Shown one piece after another: positions 44,657 to 56,860 of a DNA stretch of 64,000 bases. Below the pieces are notes generated by a model. The model saw only the letters and a list, made by a program, of their open reading frames with translations. It made no database searches and had not been told where the DNA came from. Numbering within the stretch: the first letter of the stretch is position 1; each line of letters starts with the position of its first letter. A program made the position numbers and the translations under genes. Source of the stretch: Chionis minor (taxonomy: Eukaryota; Chordata; Aves; Charadriiformes; Chionididae); assembly GCA_013398295.1 (NCBI GenBank), contig VZSF01003227.1, forward strand, positions 554,293 through 618,292, read 5' to 3'.

Positions 44657-47600
44657 TTTTGCAATGAAGGTAAAGTTTAAAGTAGAATGACAACTTTTGC
44701 TCCAATTATAACTTTCATGGCCTACTACTAAATGAAGTCTTCAGATTAACATAATCTTTCTCCCATTCCCTTCCATGATAACCCTAGGTTAACCTCAGCT
44801 GTTGGACTTGAAGCAGGAAAAGAATTCAAAGAAATTATATGACCTCTGGTATGCAGGTTAGCAGAAGAGAGAACTGCAATGGCCTTTTTGCTGTTAACTT
44901 CTATGAATCTGTCATTCAGAGGCTGCGAGCTGAAAGCTGATACCCCATACATTGCAGTGACCGTTCTAGGACATCTCTACTAACAGATGTTTCTATTCTT
45001 GTCCAAACACCTTCCTTCAAAGTTCTGTTCTCGCTGTGACCTTCATACCATGACTTGTTATCTTTCTGGCAATGTTTCCAGAGTAGTTTCGTGGACGAAA
45101 GCTGCTAAAATTATTTGGGTATAGGTCAGATAAAATATTCATAGATGTTTGCTTGCTTGTCAGTACTAGAACGCTGTCGAACTTTTTGATGATTTGTCAC
45201 CTCTGTTGCAATAGATACAACATCTGGGCAAAATCTCTTATTTTCTCCATCTCCTCAGAACTGCATGGATTCTAGAAACCTAAAGTAATTTCTGCCACAA
45301 ATGTCAGTGGAAAGAGAGGCTTCTGACTGATCATTTACCTTAACTGATTATTTTAACATGCTTTTTCCTGTTTCCCTGGGACTGTCTATCAAGAGCTTTT
45401 TCTCTCCTTTTTCTCCTATGCTTGCTGTCAGTGTGCAACAGTCAACCTGAAGCTTTTGCCTGACATTTGGTGGTCCAGATGCTCACGTCGCTGCCTGACC
45501 TGTGGGTGTTCTTATCTTTGGAAATAAATTAGATACCATGCTAATATGTACGTCATCTTCCACATGGAGTTAGCAAAGTCTCTTCTCATTGTGCCATAGT
45601 GAGCAGGAAAGGTCTGTGTTACAGGAAGTCTCTTGTGTGACACAATTAGGTCCCCAGCATGGCTAGTAGGTAGCATGGTGGCTTTCAAAGCTTGGTGATT
45701 TCCACCTGGCTATTTGACTCGGTTGAAATTATCGAGCATTTGTGTTAATGTAGTCAAAATTCATTTTGCTAAGGTTTTCTTAGGTTTTTCATGGCTCTTT
45801 GCATAAAAGGAAAAATTTCTTTGACCTACAACAATAAAATATTGCTAGAGAGGCAGGACTGTGTTTTAGTTAAGTCAGTTGCCCTTGCATTGCTGATTTA
45901 TTTATTTGAATTTACTTTTGTTCAAGAGCAAAGAAAGTGCTTGACCATACTGCTAAGAGGGCACAGGCATAGCAGACCTAATAGTAGCATTTTGTCATGA
46001 CTGTAAAATTTTTGGGCTCAATTCAGTTTCTTAGGGTCATGGTCTTGCACAGGCCTTCAGGCGTCATCTACACACCATGGATAAATACTTTAGGAAAGAG
46101 GGGTTGAATGGCTAACCCTGGAGTGATCTTGAATCTCTGCTAATGGCCATGAGATCTGGAGAAAGAAACGGCCACACTTTATTTTCAAACCAGGAACTGC
46201 AGCTGTGGGAACAAACAGCATGTAATAAACACTTGAATCAAAGTTTGTGGGAGTTTTGTTATTGACTTTGAAGTAAGCAAGTCTGAGGCCTTTACTATGG
46301 AAGCTGTGATTCTGTTTGTGGCTTTTTAATGGCTAAAATATCCCACGGTCAGCTTTAGAGTAAGGATTTCATTTTTGGTCTTAAAAAGAAAGGCATGAAG
46401 GAGAATTCCATATTATTGTGCAGTCTGGCTTTTATTTTGAAGGGCATTTTTAAAAAAAAATAGTGTAACTTCTGTGAAGAGTGTTGTGTTTAGGAAAAAA
46501 AAAGTTCAAAAAATACCACGCATGATTGATCTCAAGTCTGCTTGCCGATCCAAAGACAACACAGCACGGCAGTCAAATATACATTTTATGGGCTTTTGTC
46601 TGTTTTGCAATAACAGTGGAAAGCATTCTTTAATTAAAATTTAAAACCGTAACTGATTAATTTTCTGTGTAAACAATCCCTGTAAACATGGAAAGTCAGC
46701 ATTTTAAGGGCACAGCGGTATAAATTTTGCTTCCTCTCCTGGGTGCTCAAGGAAAAGATGGCAAGAAGGGAGGGGGAGTGCAGGAAGAGACCCGGGAGGG
46801 GGAAAAAGTTCAAGGCCTTGGTGTTCTGTACTCGGCGTACACCAGCTGCAGGATCTCGCCTGCTGCCCATTTCTCTGTGCAGGAATGTTGGCATAGGCTC
46901 CCCGCTCTCGCTGGGCTATGATTTATTCTCTCTCAGATGCTCGAGGCTGATTTTCAGAGCACCCATTTCCCCCACGAAGCGACGCTGCGCCAGCGAGTTG
47001 TGCAGAGGGATGTGCGGCTCTCACAAGACGGGGAGAATGCTCTTAGCATGTTCTCTGCGGCTACTTCCACTTCTAATGGCAATGTTGGTCAAACAGGATT
47101 AATCGCAGCTCCTTTCTTGCTTCTCTCAGTTTTCACTGGTATTTTGTTATTGTCTTCAATAGGGCATTCATGGAAGCCTTGACAAATGTTAAGGTCTAGT
47201 TCTTCAGAAGTACTTTTCAGAGGGATTTAGGTGCCCACAACGTAAGAACTTGGTTTAAGTTTCTAAAGTCTTGTTAATAAAGTCAACCTTATCCCTCTCT
47301 GGGTAAGAAAAACCAGCCCAGTAGCTAACTAGTGGGGGTGAACAGCTGAAGGCTGGGTTCTCCCATTCACACTGCAGGATAAGGGGGTTATCCTTTAGGA
47401 AAAGATCTTGACACACAGCATAAGTGGAAGGGCCTCCACCAACAAAGAAAATGTTAGATCTGACACTTAGGATCCACTTTACCACCCTCACAAAGTACGA
47501 TAATACTTCACACAAGCAGTTTTAGCCATATCAGTGGCCAATTGGCTTCAATGGGAATCATTTGGAACAAGATCTCACACCAGAGTAGGCACTGCAGCAG

Positions 47601-48309
47601 TGAGACTATGTTGATATTTCAGCATATTTTTCACTATTTTTTTCTTCAGAGAATAAAAAACCATGCACGAGCATAGGTGTGAATATTTCATCTGTTCGTT
47701 TGCTCAACTCTTGTTAAATGGGAGCACATTTGATGTCATGATTCAAAAGGGTCAAGTGAAAGCTCTTTAGGTGCGATGAGTTGCAGGCCCTCTGACTTTT
47801 GCAAAAGTGTTTTCCCATCGATTGTAATACAGATACTTGAAGAAATTAATAATAAGCCGCTATAAATTCTGCTCCTGCGGCTACTTCTTTGCCTGTGGAC
47901 TTAGAGGAATTTTATCAATGATTTCAGATTGCATTGCTCTTTGAACCAAAACAAAAGTGAGATTTAAACCAAACGCAGCTCTGATCTGACTGGAAGGCTT
48001 TGCTGGCACAGACAAAAATTATTTCATGTAATGTAAGAACGTTTGCCACCTTGGCCATCCCAGCCCCCTTGCCTTAGCTGGGCACGAAACTTATTTTTCC
48101 TCACGCTTTCTTTATTCTTTGTCATTTTGCAGAAACCAAAATGCATTATTCCTTCCTGATAATACTCTCTGCTACCTCTCCCCAAACAAGCATCCCCAAG
48201 AGACAAATTCCTCCGGAGGTCCAGCGCTGTGAAACATTCACAAGGATGTCTCCCACCGCTACAATCTTGGAGAGAATCCTACCATCTCACACAGCCCCTG
48301 CAGTTATTT
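44657..48309. other. unique stretch with a GC-richer patch
   Basis: Mostly unique AT-leaning sequence. 46780-47060 is GC-richer with about fifteen CpG, and frames of 64-119 codons overlap there. 47205-47260 and 47520-47610 resemble parts of old palindromic repeats (aaagg...GGTGCC and CAATGGGAATC) but too weakly to call. No gene was recognised. Confidence 0.4.
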
Positions 48310-48390
48310 GGTGAAACTGATCCAACTAAAGTCAATGGTAAAACATCTGCTGGAGTTTTACCCAGCAACTTTAATGGAGCCAGGATGTCA
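48310..48390. mobile_element. palindromic MITE-like relic, both arms visible
   Basis: The left arm, gtgaaactgatccaactaaa then gtcaatggtaaaac, and the right arm, ggagttttacccagcaactt then taatggagccaggatgtca, mirror each other in the manner of an old palindromic amniote repeat (GTGAAATCCTGGCYCCAYTGAAGTCAATGGCAAAAC and its complement). It is non-coding, and the open frames across it follow its palindromic structure. Confidence 0.6.
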
Positions 48391-49509
48391 GCCACTGAAT
48401 TTTGGCACTCTGCAGTAGACAAATATTGTGATCTGAGATTCTCAAGACAGCTGGCCTCCAACCTTCCTGTCTGCACACTAGAAATAATTTCAGAGTTTAT
48501 CAGTTCTGTATCATAATCAGTTCATCCAGCCATAAAACCTGCTGGCCTCCTTACTTAACCATTTACCTACCTACTTAGCCACTAATATGGCCATTAACTT
48601 TCTTATTCCAATCAGCTGAGTTTAAAGGAACGACACTTCATTAATTTTTTCCTCCAAATAAATTGTCCCTAGAGTTTCTATATCTTCTTTTCTTTACTGC
48701 CACTGAAAAGGGATCAAAGTGAAACTCAGGAGACATATGCAGAAGTTACTTTTGTTCTCAGGGAATATATATTATATTTGAGGCATTCTGGGGAACAGTT
48801 TAGCTAAGCGGGGACACTGACATGTGTCAGGCTGCTACACTGGCAATTTCTCTTACTCATGGTCACACTCCTGGCATTCAGAAATAGCGAAAGAAGAGAA
48901 CACAGGCCAGCAGAGGGTGGAAAATATTGGAAAATTCAAGGCAGAAATGGTGTAACTCCCAAGGTTTAGCTCATCCAGGCTGAAAGAGATTTACTGTAGC
49001 TGTTGCAAAGGCTGTTTGTTGAGGAGAAGATTAAACAGGAGACCCTATTCAGAGCTAGTGGTCACTTAGAAGGTCTTGGAAGCGTTCCTGGAGAAGGACA
49101 CAGCCAACCGAAGCGCAAGGCTCGCCTCGCAAAGCCATCCCTGTTGCACACAAAAGCACCAGGAGCTTTTCCCATCCCATGTTCAATTCAGCATAAGTAC
49201 TCTTTTAAATGTTAGTGAAAGGGAATATCAGCCAGCCACAAAAAAGGACAATTACGTTATAGTTTTGAACTAAAAAGCCAATCTTTCTGCATTGAAATGA
49301 AACCTGAAAGGCACAAGCAAGGGGGTAAGGGGAGGAGGGATTGGGAAAGAGGGCGGGGGGGATGACGGGGGACGGGACTGAGATGAGAAAAAGACTTCAG
49401 AAGCTCCGGCATTTGCTCAAGAGCCCTTATGTCTCTGAATGGTGCTATTTCTCTCATGCTACAGAGCCACAAAGTTGTTTCCACCCCCACCCCCCCTTCC
49501 TCTGGCAAC
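48391..49509. other. unique stretch
   Basis: Unique sequence. A G-rich purine segment lies at 49319-49380 (ggcgggggggatgacggggg within it), a possible G-quadruplex. A C-rich run is at 49484-49497. No gene was recognised. Confidence 0.4.
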
Positions 49510-49800
49510 ACGAACAAGATCATAAACGTCAGATGCAGTCTTGTCGCTTTAATGGTCTCGTGGCTATGAATAAAAATGGCGCGGTAACAGATTTGTTAAT
49601 TGACTTTATGTGCAACTGGCATACATTAGGCAGCTCCGTTAACACCGCTCACAAAGCTGGATGTGTTGCTGTTCTCTCCCACCGCCATCGAATTAAACTT
49701 TTAACAGTTGAGAGACCAGAGGGTTAAGCCTAGGAGGCTGGAGTGATATTTTCACTGCCTTTGATGACACACTAAAATACAGAACGTCTCATTTTGCAGC
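49510..49800. promoter_or_regulatory. CpG-bearing block with conserved-element texture
   Basis: High-complexity sequence with about ten CpG, a TTAATTGA homeodomain-type site near 49590 and GTTAACACCG. It has no simple repeats. It directly follows G/C-run-rich DNA, so the change in texture is abrupt. The plus frame that stays open to 49727 has no splice flanks. The call as a regulatory element is inferred from texture only. Confidence 0.25.
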
Positions 49801-49935
49801 AGAACATTGAGTCTGCGAAGCCGATGTACATGTGGTTACTATTTGCAGAATTTGGCATTTTCTATGAATAGCATAAAACAGACAGTGGATCAGCTGTCAT
49901 GTTTTGACAGGGTTGTCCTTTTTTCCGAATGCCAT

Positions 49936-49980
49936 TCTTTTTTTTTCTTTCTTTCTTTTTCCTTTTTTTTTTTTTCTCTC
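49936..49980. repeat. T-rich (TTTC)n tract
   Basis: T runs separated by single C. It is simple pyrimidine sequence and the source of the Phe-rich frame that crosses it. Confidence 0.9.
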
Positions 49981-52907
49981 CTTTATGCCACAAATCCACT
50001 TTCTTTTTTTCCCTTTTATTCCATAGGAATCTATAAGCTAATGAATGTTATATTAAAGGGACATTCTCCCCATGCATCCAAAGGTATGAGAAACCTTCTA
50101 TCATGACAGATTGTGAACTCCAGGGTGAGGAGAGAAGGGAATAAAGTTTGTGCATATGGACCAGTATAAAGGATTTGATCAGACATCAGATTTTTACATG
50201 CAGATTGCATAAATATCCACCAGGACTCATGTACACCTGAAAATTGTCATGCCATGAGGCAGGAGTTGTTTCAGATATGCCCTTGGGATGTCTATTCGAG
50301 AATCCTATGATTCTTTGATCTCCTTAGGGCAAATGGACTTAACTTGCCCCTTCCTTGAGATGAAGAATGCGAGGCTGTTTTTGAGACACTTATATCTGTG
50401 AGGTCTCACACCAAACATTTTAATTTCCCTGTTTTGCTGCATTATTTTCAAAATGATGAGATATTTTATCCCACAGCTCTATACTGTCTGTTGCGAGGAA
50501 AAAAACTACCACCACCAAACCTTATCCTGAAAAGAAATTAATGTCAACACATTTACTCAGAGCCAAAATCTCAGGTTTGCATGAAGGCAGAAACAAGGAA
50601 TTTTGATTTATTTGCTTATGTATTTTGGAAGGGTGGACCTGAAGCATGCATCCCTCAGTAAGAAGCTCACAGACCACAGCTCCTCTCCTCGCTCCTTGTA
50701 GGGGTGGAAGGGGTGGCCAGGTCGTGCTCTGTCCACAGACTATGCGGACTTGAAGAACTATTGACTTTCCAGCAGAGACTTCTGTGTACCTTTACCCCAC
50801 ATTGTACACCCACGGTAGAGTGGGTAGGCTTTGCCAGCAGCCATGACATTTCAGGTGACAGGCCAGCCGGTGCTACTGTGTGAGTGAAGGCTCCGGGAGA
50901 GCCAGGAAAGAGGAAAGAAGTAGATCTAAACAATAGAGTTATTGCTTAAACTCTAAGCACTCTCGCTCCCATCTGTTCGCTCTCACCTCCTAGGCATCTC
51001 CTTCACCTTCACGCACCACAGAGGTTGGCTGGGCTCGTTCTGTCTTGAACACGTTCATATTTTGGGATGCCAGATTTAGACATTTGTTACAGTTATTGTC
51101 ACTCCGCATCCAGGGATGAAGATCCCTGCCTACTGATATTTCCCTTTCTTTATTCTCATTCTCTAAACATCATCAGGTTTGAGCAGATTAAATTTCCCAG
51201 CATACAGAAATAAACAGGACAATTACTCTTCTGTTTTGATAGTCAATCATCACATCGGCTTTTTTCATGGACCGTGCAGTTAATATTCAATATTCAATGG
51301 ATTGACCAGAATTTGCTGCTCTCAATACTATTCCTCTGCTCCGCTGCTTCTCTTCGAAACTTCTGCTAATAGTCTCCCACAGTGGTTTCAAAAAGCAAAA
51401 TGAATTAAACAGGTGAATAGTGAGAGAAATACAAAAGGAAATAGTCTAATATGAAATTACTTTTTAGCGGTACCTTTGAAAGTAAGATAGTTCCTTCCAT
51501 GCCAGGGCCAGAGGCACCTTTATGCTTGACAACCATTGTGTGAGATGTCTGAAACTAGGAGGACTGTGTCTGTTAGAGGTGTTTCCTTCCAACCCAGCCT
51601 TTTGCCCAACAATTTTTGATGCTTCCTTACCACGTTTCTTTCTCTTTTAAATTTTCTGGATAGGTTGTCTTGATAAAAGCACATTTCAGGTCAGATACAG
51701 GCCAGTCCTGGAAGCTTTTAAACTCTCTTGCTGACCTGGAATTAGTAGATTCATGCAACTTTCCACCAAACCCACTACACCATAAAATAAGTGTTTTACG
51801 CTACAGCAGTATTGCTGGCAATGCATAAAATAAATGTCCTGTATGTGCATCACCATAACTTCAGTCTAAAATACTATCTACAGATTTAATAAATGGATAG
51901 ATATTGCTTTGGTTGTACAGTGGCTGACACTGTAAGTTGCTTTTTTACGCATTATTGGGGTAAACATATTTAATGACAGTGAACAGACAAGACATCTAGA
52001 TGGATACACATGCAGTAAGCTTCCACTGCCCCATGACACCCCATAGCTATGGGACAGCAAAAGTCATATGCCCCAGTCACCCTTTCACCTCCGGACTGGG
52101 ATAAACTTATCGTTTATCATGCATTCATTCATCTTCCAAATCCCTCATTAATTTTTTTTTCTTATTATCTTGATGTTAACCTTTCAGCATTTTATCCTGG
52201 ATCTTATAAAGAACAATGACTCAAAAACATAACCAAATTTTAGCAGTAAAAGACAATGAGCTATTGGCAATGAATGAGTGGGATATATAAGACACTCTGT
52301 TCATTTCAGGAGCATCATATCAAACTATTTTTTAGAAAAGTAAAAAAAAAAATAATATTTACTAGGGAATAAAACCAGTATAGAGCCAAAGGGAACATCC
52401 ATGCTTTGATTCTGAGAATAATTTTGCCGCTGATGGAGATATTGCACCTCTGAAGATGTCTTTTATGAAAAAACTTCAGCCACTCACTGTTCTTGGTCAA
52501 TCTATGTATCTGAAAGTAGGATGTATGGACAAGCAGCAGACAGCCCAGCTGTCAAACCTACAATCATCACCCTCGTAGAGCTGGCTTCCTCCCTTCCCAA
52601 GTCTGGTCAGCCCTTGCAGATGCTCTATTTTACATAGCTACAAATTTATCAGTACAATTTTTTTCATGTGAAGCATTAAATACTGTATGACTATTATCAG
52701 CCCCCAATGTATTTCAGTATTTATGTGGTAACAACCTACAGTGAGTCAACTGAGGAAAGTGAGTTGGCACTTTGCAACTGCATTTTACTGCAGCAGTTAC
52801 ACCAGTGCTCCATTGGTCCATTGACCAGTAAACACAAACCACTGGATAGGGAGGGTTTCCCTGCTTCTTTTCTGTGTACATGGAAAAAGATATATGGGTA
52901 TTTGCAG
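49981..52907. other. unique AT-rich stretch
   Basis: About 3 kb of AT-rich unique sequence with no frame above 88 codons. A possible donor (ACA|GTGAGT at about 52740) is noted, but no exon in front of it is convincing. No repeat family was recognised. Confidence 0.4.
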
Positions 52908-52965
52908 TTTATTGGAATTGAATGCTTTTGGAAGAGGAAATGGTTTTGCTGAGGTTCTGATTCAG
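52908..52965 (+). CDS. possible short internal exon
   Basis: A 58-base segment is bounded by an acceptor-like site (tatttgcag before 52908) and a strong donor (ATTCAG|GTAAGA, cut after 52965). In one frame it reads 19 codons, LLELNAFGRGNGFAEVLIQ, without a stop. Its end is in phase with the open frame that begins at 53165, giving an intron of 199 bases with GT-AG ends. The glycine-rich segment has no firm family match. Weak on its own, and its interest comes from the agreement in phase. Confidence 0.2.
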
Positions 52966-53164
52966 GTAAGAAGTCTAACACTGTTGTAACATTCTCTTTT
53001 CACATTCTTTCAGAATGAGATATTTGGAAGTTAGGAGTTTCTTTGAAAGTGTAGTTGTTTCTGAAACTTTTCTTTTACTTTTTATATCATACCGTTGACT
53101 ACACAGTTTTCAAATCTGATAATTATTTTTTAATTATTATTAAATATTTTCATTTTCTCAATAG

Positions 53165-53539
53165 TTTTCACTTGAAACAGAGTGTAATATTCCATACAAT
53201 AACAAAATAACTAACCTAAACCCAAACATCGAAAACACTCAACCTTTTGGTTTTACTGAGGATCCAATGGAAATAAATTTTAAGTTCTTCAACAACCTCT
53301 ATTTTCCTCCTTACCACAAACCTATGCGTGCCATAAATCAAACCTTACAAGTATCCTTTTTTTCAGTCTTTGATCTTAGCGTACAGCTAAGAGAAAGGCC
53401 AAATCGAGAGATCTTTTTCTACTACACTGAGCCTGCTTTGTTAGATGAAACTATCTATTGGCTTACTACTTTAGCTAGAACTGGCCTTCCAAGTGTAGCT
53501 GGATTATTAGAATTAAATAAAAATACCACTGAAAAATAA
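53165..53539 (+). CDS. candidate terminal coding exon, unknown protein
   Basis: After a T-rich acceptor-like stretch (ttttcattttctcaatag, 53147-53164), 124 codons run without a stop to TAA at 53537-53539. The reading is protein-like: one Cys, balanced charge, aromatic-rich segments such as EINFKFFNNLYFPPYHKP, then REIFFYYTEPALLDETIYWL and an end with NKNTTEK. The first ATG is at 53267, but the frame is open from 53165, which suggests an internal start by splicing. No signal peptide, membrane helix or known domain was recognised. An AATAAA overlaps the stop codon and could serve as a polyadenylation signal. Frames this long are expected by chance in a few places, so confidence is moderate. Confidence 0.33.
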   Translation, partial: FSLETECNIPYNNKITNLNPNIENTQPFGFTEDPMEINFKFFNNLYFPPYHKPMRAINQTLQVSFFSVFDLSVQLRERPNREIFFYYTEPALLDETIYWLTTLARTGLPSVAGLLELNKNTTEK

Positions 53540-54518
53540 ATGGGTGAAGGGAACAGGAGGTCCTCTATGTGTCTTGTATCTGATACAAATAAGAGCTGGA
53601 CTGTCATCTTCTTTATTCTGATGGGGAAAAGTCATTTGCAAGACGCTGTCTGCAGCACAAGAGAGGGAGGGATCGCCCTTCATCCCACGTAGAGACTCTC
53701 CAGCCCTAAACTGAGTTTAGGTGGATTTTGTGGTGCCCCTCTCCTGCATATTCAGTTCTGCTTTCTGCTTCCACTTGATATTGCATGCAAAGATCATCGC
53801 CCTTTCTTGTCCACAAAAAATGATTTTTTTTTATTATTATCTTCTTTCTTTTCCTGCTTCACCAATGGGCCCAGCTGGGGAAGGAGTGGGAAAAGGCACA
53901 GGGTGGGAGGAGTGGGACAAAAAGGAGGGAGAGAAAGAGCGGGTGTCTGCGTGGGGGGAAACTGTGTCCGCCAGGGAAGCAGTTCCTGTCAGGGAGATCA
54001 CAATGGTTGTCATTTGAGTGATCAAAAGGGAGGGAAACACTGCGTAAAGGATAAGTTTCCACAGCTGTGAAGGGCTGCTAATAACATCGCCACACGTACC
54101 CACACCACCGTGTTCCTTCCCCTACCGTTGTCACTCTCCTTGGCAGGAGAGCAGCAGAAGTCCCTCCAGAAATTGGCACAAACCGGCTGCCGTGATATGG
54201 GGGCTGCGGGCACAGGGGCAGCCCAGGCCAACCTGCAGACAAAGGCCACCCCCCCCAGCAGCAAGGACATTTATCCTCCTCACTTTTTGCTTCTGCATGG
54301 TGATTATTCTTTTTAACAACAGAATATTTGGGAAAGGAACAAGTATTGCTGCAGAAAAAAAACAAACTAGTGTTTATGAATAATGGAACATTTCAAATCC
54401 ATCTGGTTTCCGAGACATTTTTTAGTTTCTTGCTACAGCCAACTATATAGCATGCTTGAGTGATAACTGGTTTTATCCTCAGGCTCATTCTGCACACTAA
54501 TTTCTACACTGATAGTTG
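53540..54518. other. unique stretch, GC-richer part
   Basis: 53860-54270 is GC-richer, and overlapping frames of 62-98 codons are open on both strands there, which composition explains. A purine-rich stretch (53875-53950) contains G-runs. No repeat family or gene was recognised. Confidence 0.4.
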
Positions 54519-54563
54519 CTACCAACCTCTGAGGTTAGTAGCCATATGGTAGTCCAATATGGC
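54519..54563. other. two adjacent stem-loops
   Basis: CTACCAACC (54519-54527) pairs with GGTTAGTAG (54533-54541) with one mismatch around a 5-base loop. Immediately next, GCCATAT (54541-54547) pairs with ATATGGC (54557-54563) around 9 bases. They share one base and could be parts of a worn palindromic element, though no terminal motif is recognisable. Confidence 0.45.
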
Positions 54564-56834
54564 ACTTAATACTACACTTGTTATACAGTAGGCAGTATTC
54601 CGGCAATCATAAATCCACATTGTAGTAGGCACTGTAAAAAAGCTGTGAGTCCTTTCCTGAGTTTTGGCAGTGATGGCTATTTTTAATTTAATTTCAAGGA
54701 CATTATAGAATCATTTGCAACTCTTCTTTTTTTTTTTTTCCCTTCTCTGTTTTATTGCTGATGAAAGTCAAATTGCTGGCACCAATCCTTCCTGTAAATG
54801 GCAAAGACAGTGGAAAGCGATAGTTCTTTTCCTAGCAGAGGATCTCCTGATACTGATGCTTCTGTCAAATTGATCCCATCCAGTAGGAATTGGAAAGCCT
54901 CCTCTAAATTGTGCTCTGTGTTGCTAAACAAATGCCAGTCACTAGAAATAGCAAAGTGGCATTTTGTGGGCTACCCGTCTTGCAAAATAATAACCACCCT
55001 TAGCATTAATTCAAGGATTTTATCACAGTATCCTCCTCTGATGAGCCATACTGCAGGCTTGTTAAGGCCAGGCTGGTCATTATTGTACCTATCACAAGTA
55101 TCAGAGGCCCAGGAAGATAAACAGTGTCATCCGTATAAAAGTGAATCCCTTCCAAACTGGGGAAGGGAATGTAGGTGTCCTGGCTCCGTATCTCTGCAAG
55201 CATTAAGTCAAAGACTTTCACAGGGGAAAGGGGGTAAATGCTCACATGCAAAAATGTGCAGGAAATTGCATAGAAAACAAATGCATCCTTTCATCAACCT
55301 ATTCTCATTTCAGCACCATATTTCCTATGAGGTTGAAAAATCTGCTGCATGAGAGCATATGTTTCTTCAAAACTCATTTCAGATGTAACTTTTTTTTAGG
55401 TTTCACCTCCTCTTCATGCTTTCTTTCCATAAATTGCTTTCCAGGGCTGTTGTTTTTCCTATTTATTTGCTCAGCAATCATTAAGAACTATCTGATTCAA
55501 AGAGGGCTTTCCACAAAATGTGTTGAATAATACAACAGGTAGTCTGGTGTAAGAAATCAATTAATTATTTTCACTTCTACTAAAAAAACCCATAGCAAAA
55601 CCCAAACGAGTTGTTCTGTGTTTATGCTTCTACCTTGCTTCCCAAATCTAGCAAGACTTTTTCTTTCCCCTGGTGCTTCTAGTAATTAATCAGTAAGTAT
55701 AAGTTCTAAGGAAGTTTTATGGCGCATGGGCTACAGTCTACTGTGGAGGGACAGTTATTCTACATGAAGCTCAGCTGGAGGAGGTAGAATAAATAGACTC
55801 TAAATTTTATCTCTGACAGACAAGTTGACTGAGGTATTTAGGGAAATTGATATGATGGTTAGGGCCAGCCTGACCCAACGGCCTGAAAGAGGATGGAGAA
55901 TTAGCTGTCTCTTATCCCAGATGGAGTCTGAAAACAGAGGACACTCAGGACAGCTATGAAGTGGACATGATTTCTTGATATAATAACACCATGTTATCTT
56001 AACTGCTAGCTATAACCATAGAGTCATTACACTGCTAAGTAATGTAGCTACCAAGTTAAAACTGTATTAACAGAAGGAAAGGAAAACTTAAAGGATAAAG
56101 AGAACAATCGTGTCCTCATATACTTTGTGTTTGACTATCCGAGGATGTAGAACCTGTTATCAGAAGTCCTGAACATCTTTTCATGTGATCTTTATGGTGC
56201 AATCTTCGAATGAAAAGCAGTCATTCACAAGCAGAGTTTCCATAATGATTACATTGATCTGGCTCAGGAAAGAGAAATAAAATCAATCCCATTGATACAT
56301 TTGCTTTGCTGGTGTGGATATTAGTACCAGAGCCCCATTTGTGATTTTCTATACCTCTTTTCATATCATGTGTACGAGGCTATCAACTCTCAACTACTAT
56401 CAACTTACAGCAACTTGAATTTGTAAACAGTTTACCTGGTCCTTATCTTAACATTGAAGCGTGCAAGCTGACCGCAGAAGTCAGCATAGAGATATGGATT
56501 TTGGCTGTGAAAACAGATCTTGACCTTTAAATTCAAGTCACTCATTTCCAGAGGTACGTGTAGAGAAGTGGAAAAATCAGAGATATAGCCACTTCCCTCA
56601 GTGAAGTTACTCAACTCAAGAAAGATGTTGGGCAACCTGTAGGTCACCTTGAAACAGAAGGTTTTGCTCTTCTTATCTGAGAGTATCTATCTCTGAACAA
56701 ACTGGCTTTTAATTTTGCCTTTGCCTCTGGAGTAAAGACATTTTACAGACTTCTGTCCTGGCTAGTTTGCTTGCGTTTCTCTGCCTGTATCTACGTGAGG
56801 TTTTGGAAAAGGGAAACCAGATTTTTTTTATTAT
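54564..56834. other. unique AT-rich stretch
   Basis: Includes the longest ATG-initiated plus-strand frame outside the GC-rich block (54798-55352, 184 codons). That frame is open through ordinary AT-leaning DNA, has irregular composition and lacks splice or promoter context, so it is not called as a gene. T-rich run at 54725-54740. No repeat family was recognised. Confidence 0.4.
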
Positions 56835-56860
56835 TATTTTTGTTTTGTTTTGTTTTGTTT
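56835..56860. repeat. (TTTTG)n repeat
   Basis: Four to five TTTTG units follow a TTA-rich run. It is simple sequence. Confidence 0.85.

Noticed and set aside
54798..55352. 184-codon plus-strand ORF
   Set aside because: The composition is irregular, no domain is recognised, splice flanks are absent and the context is unique AT-leaning DNA. Several frames this long are expected by chance in 64 kb.
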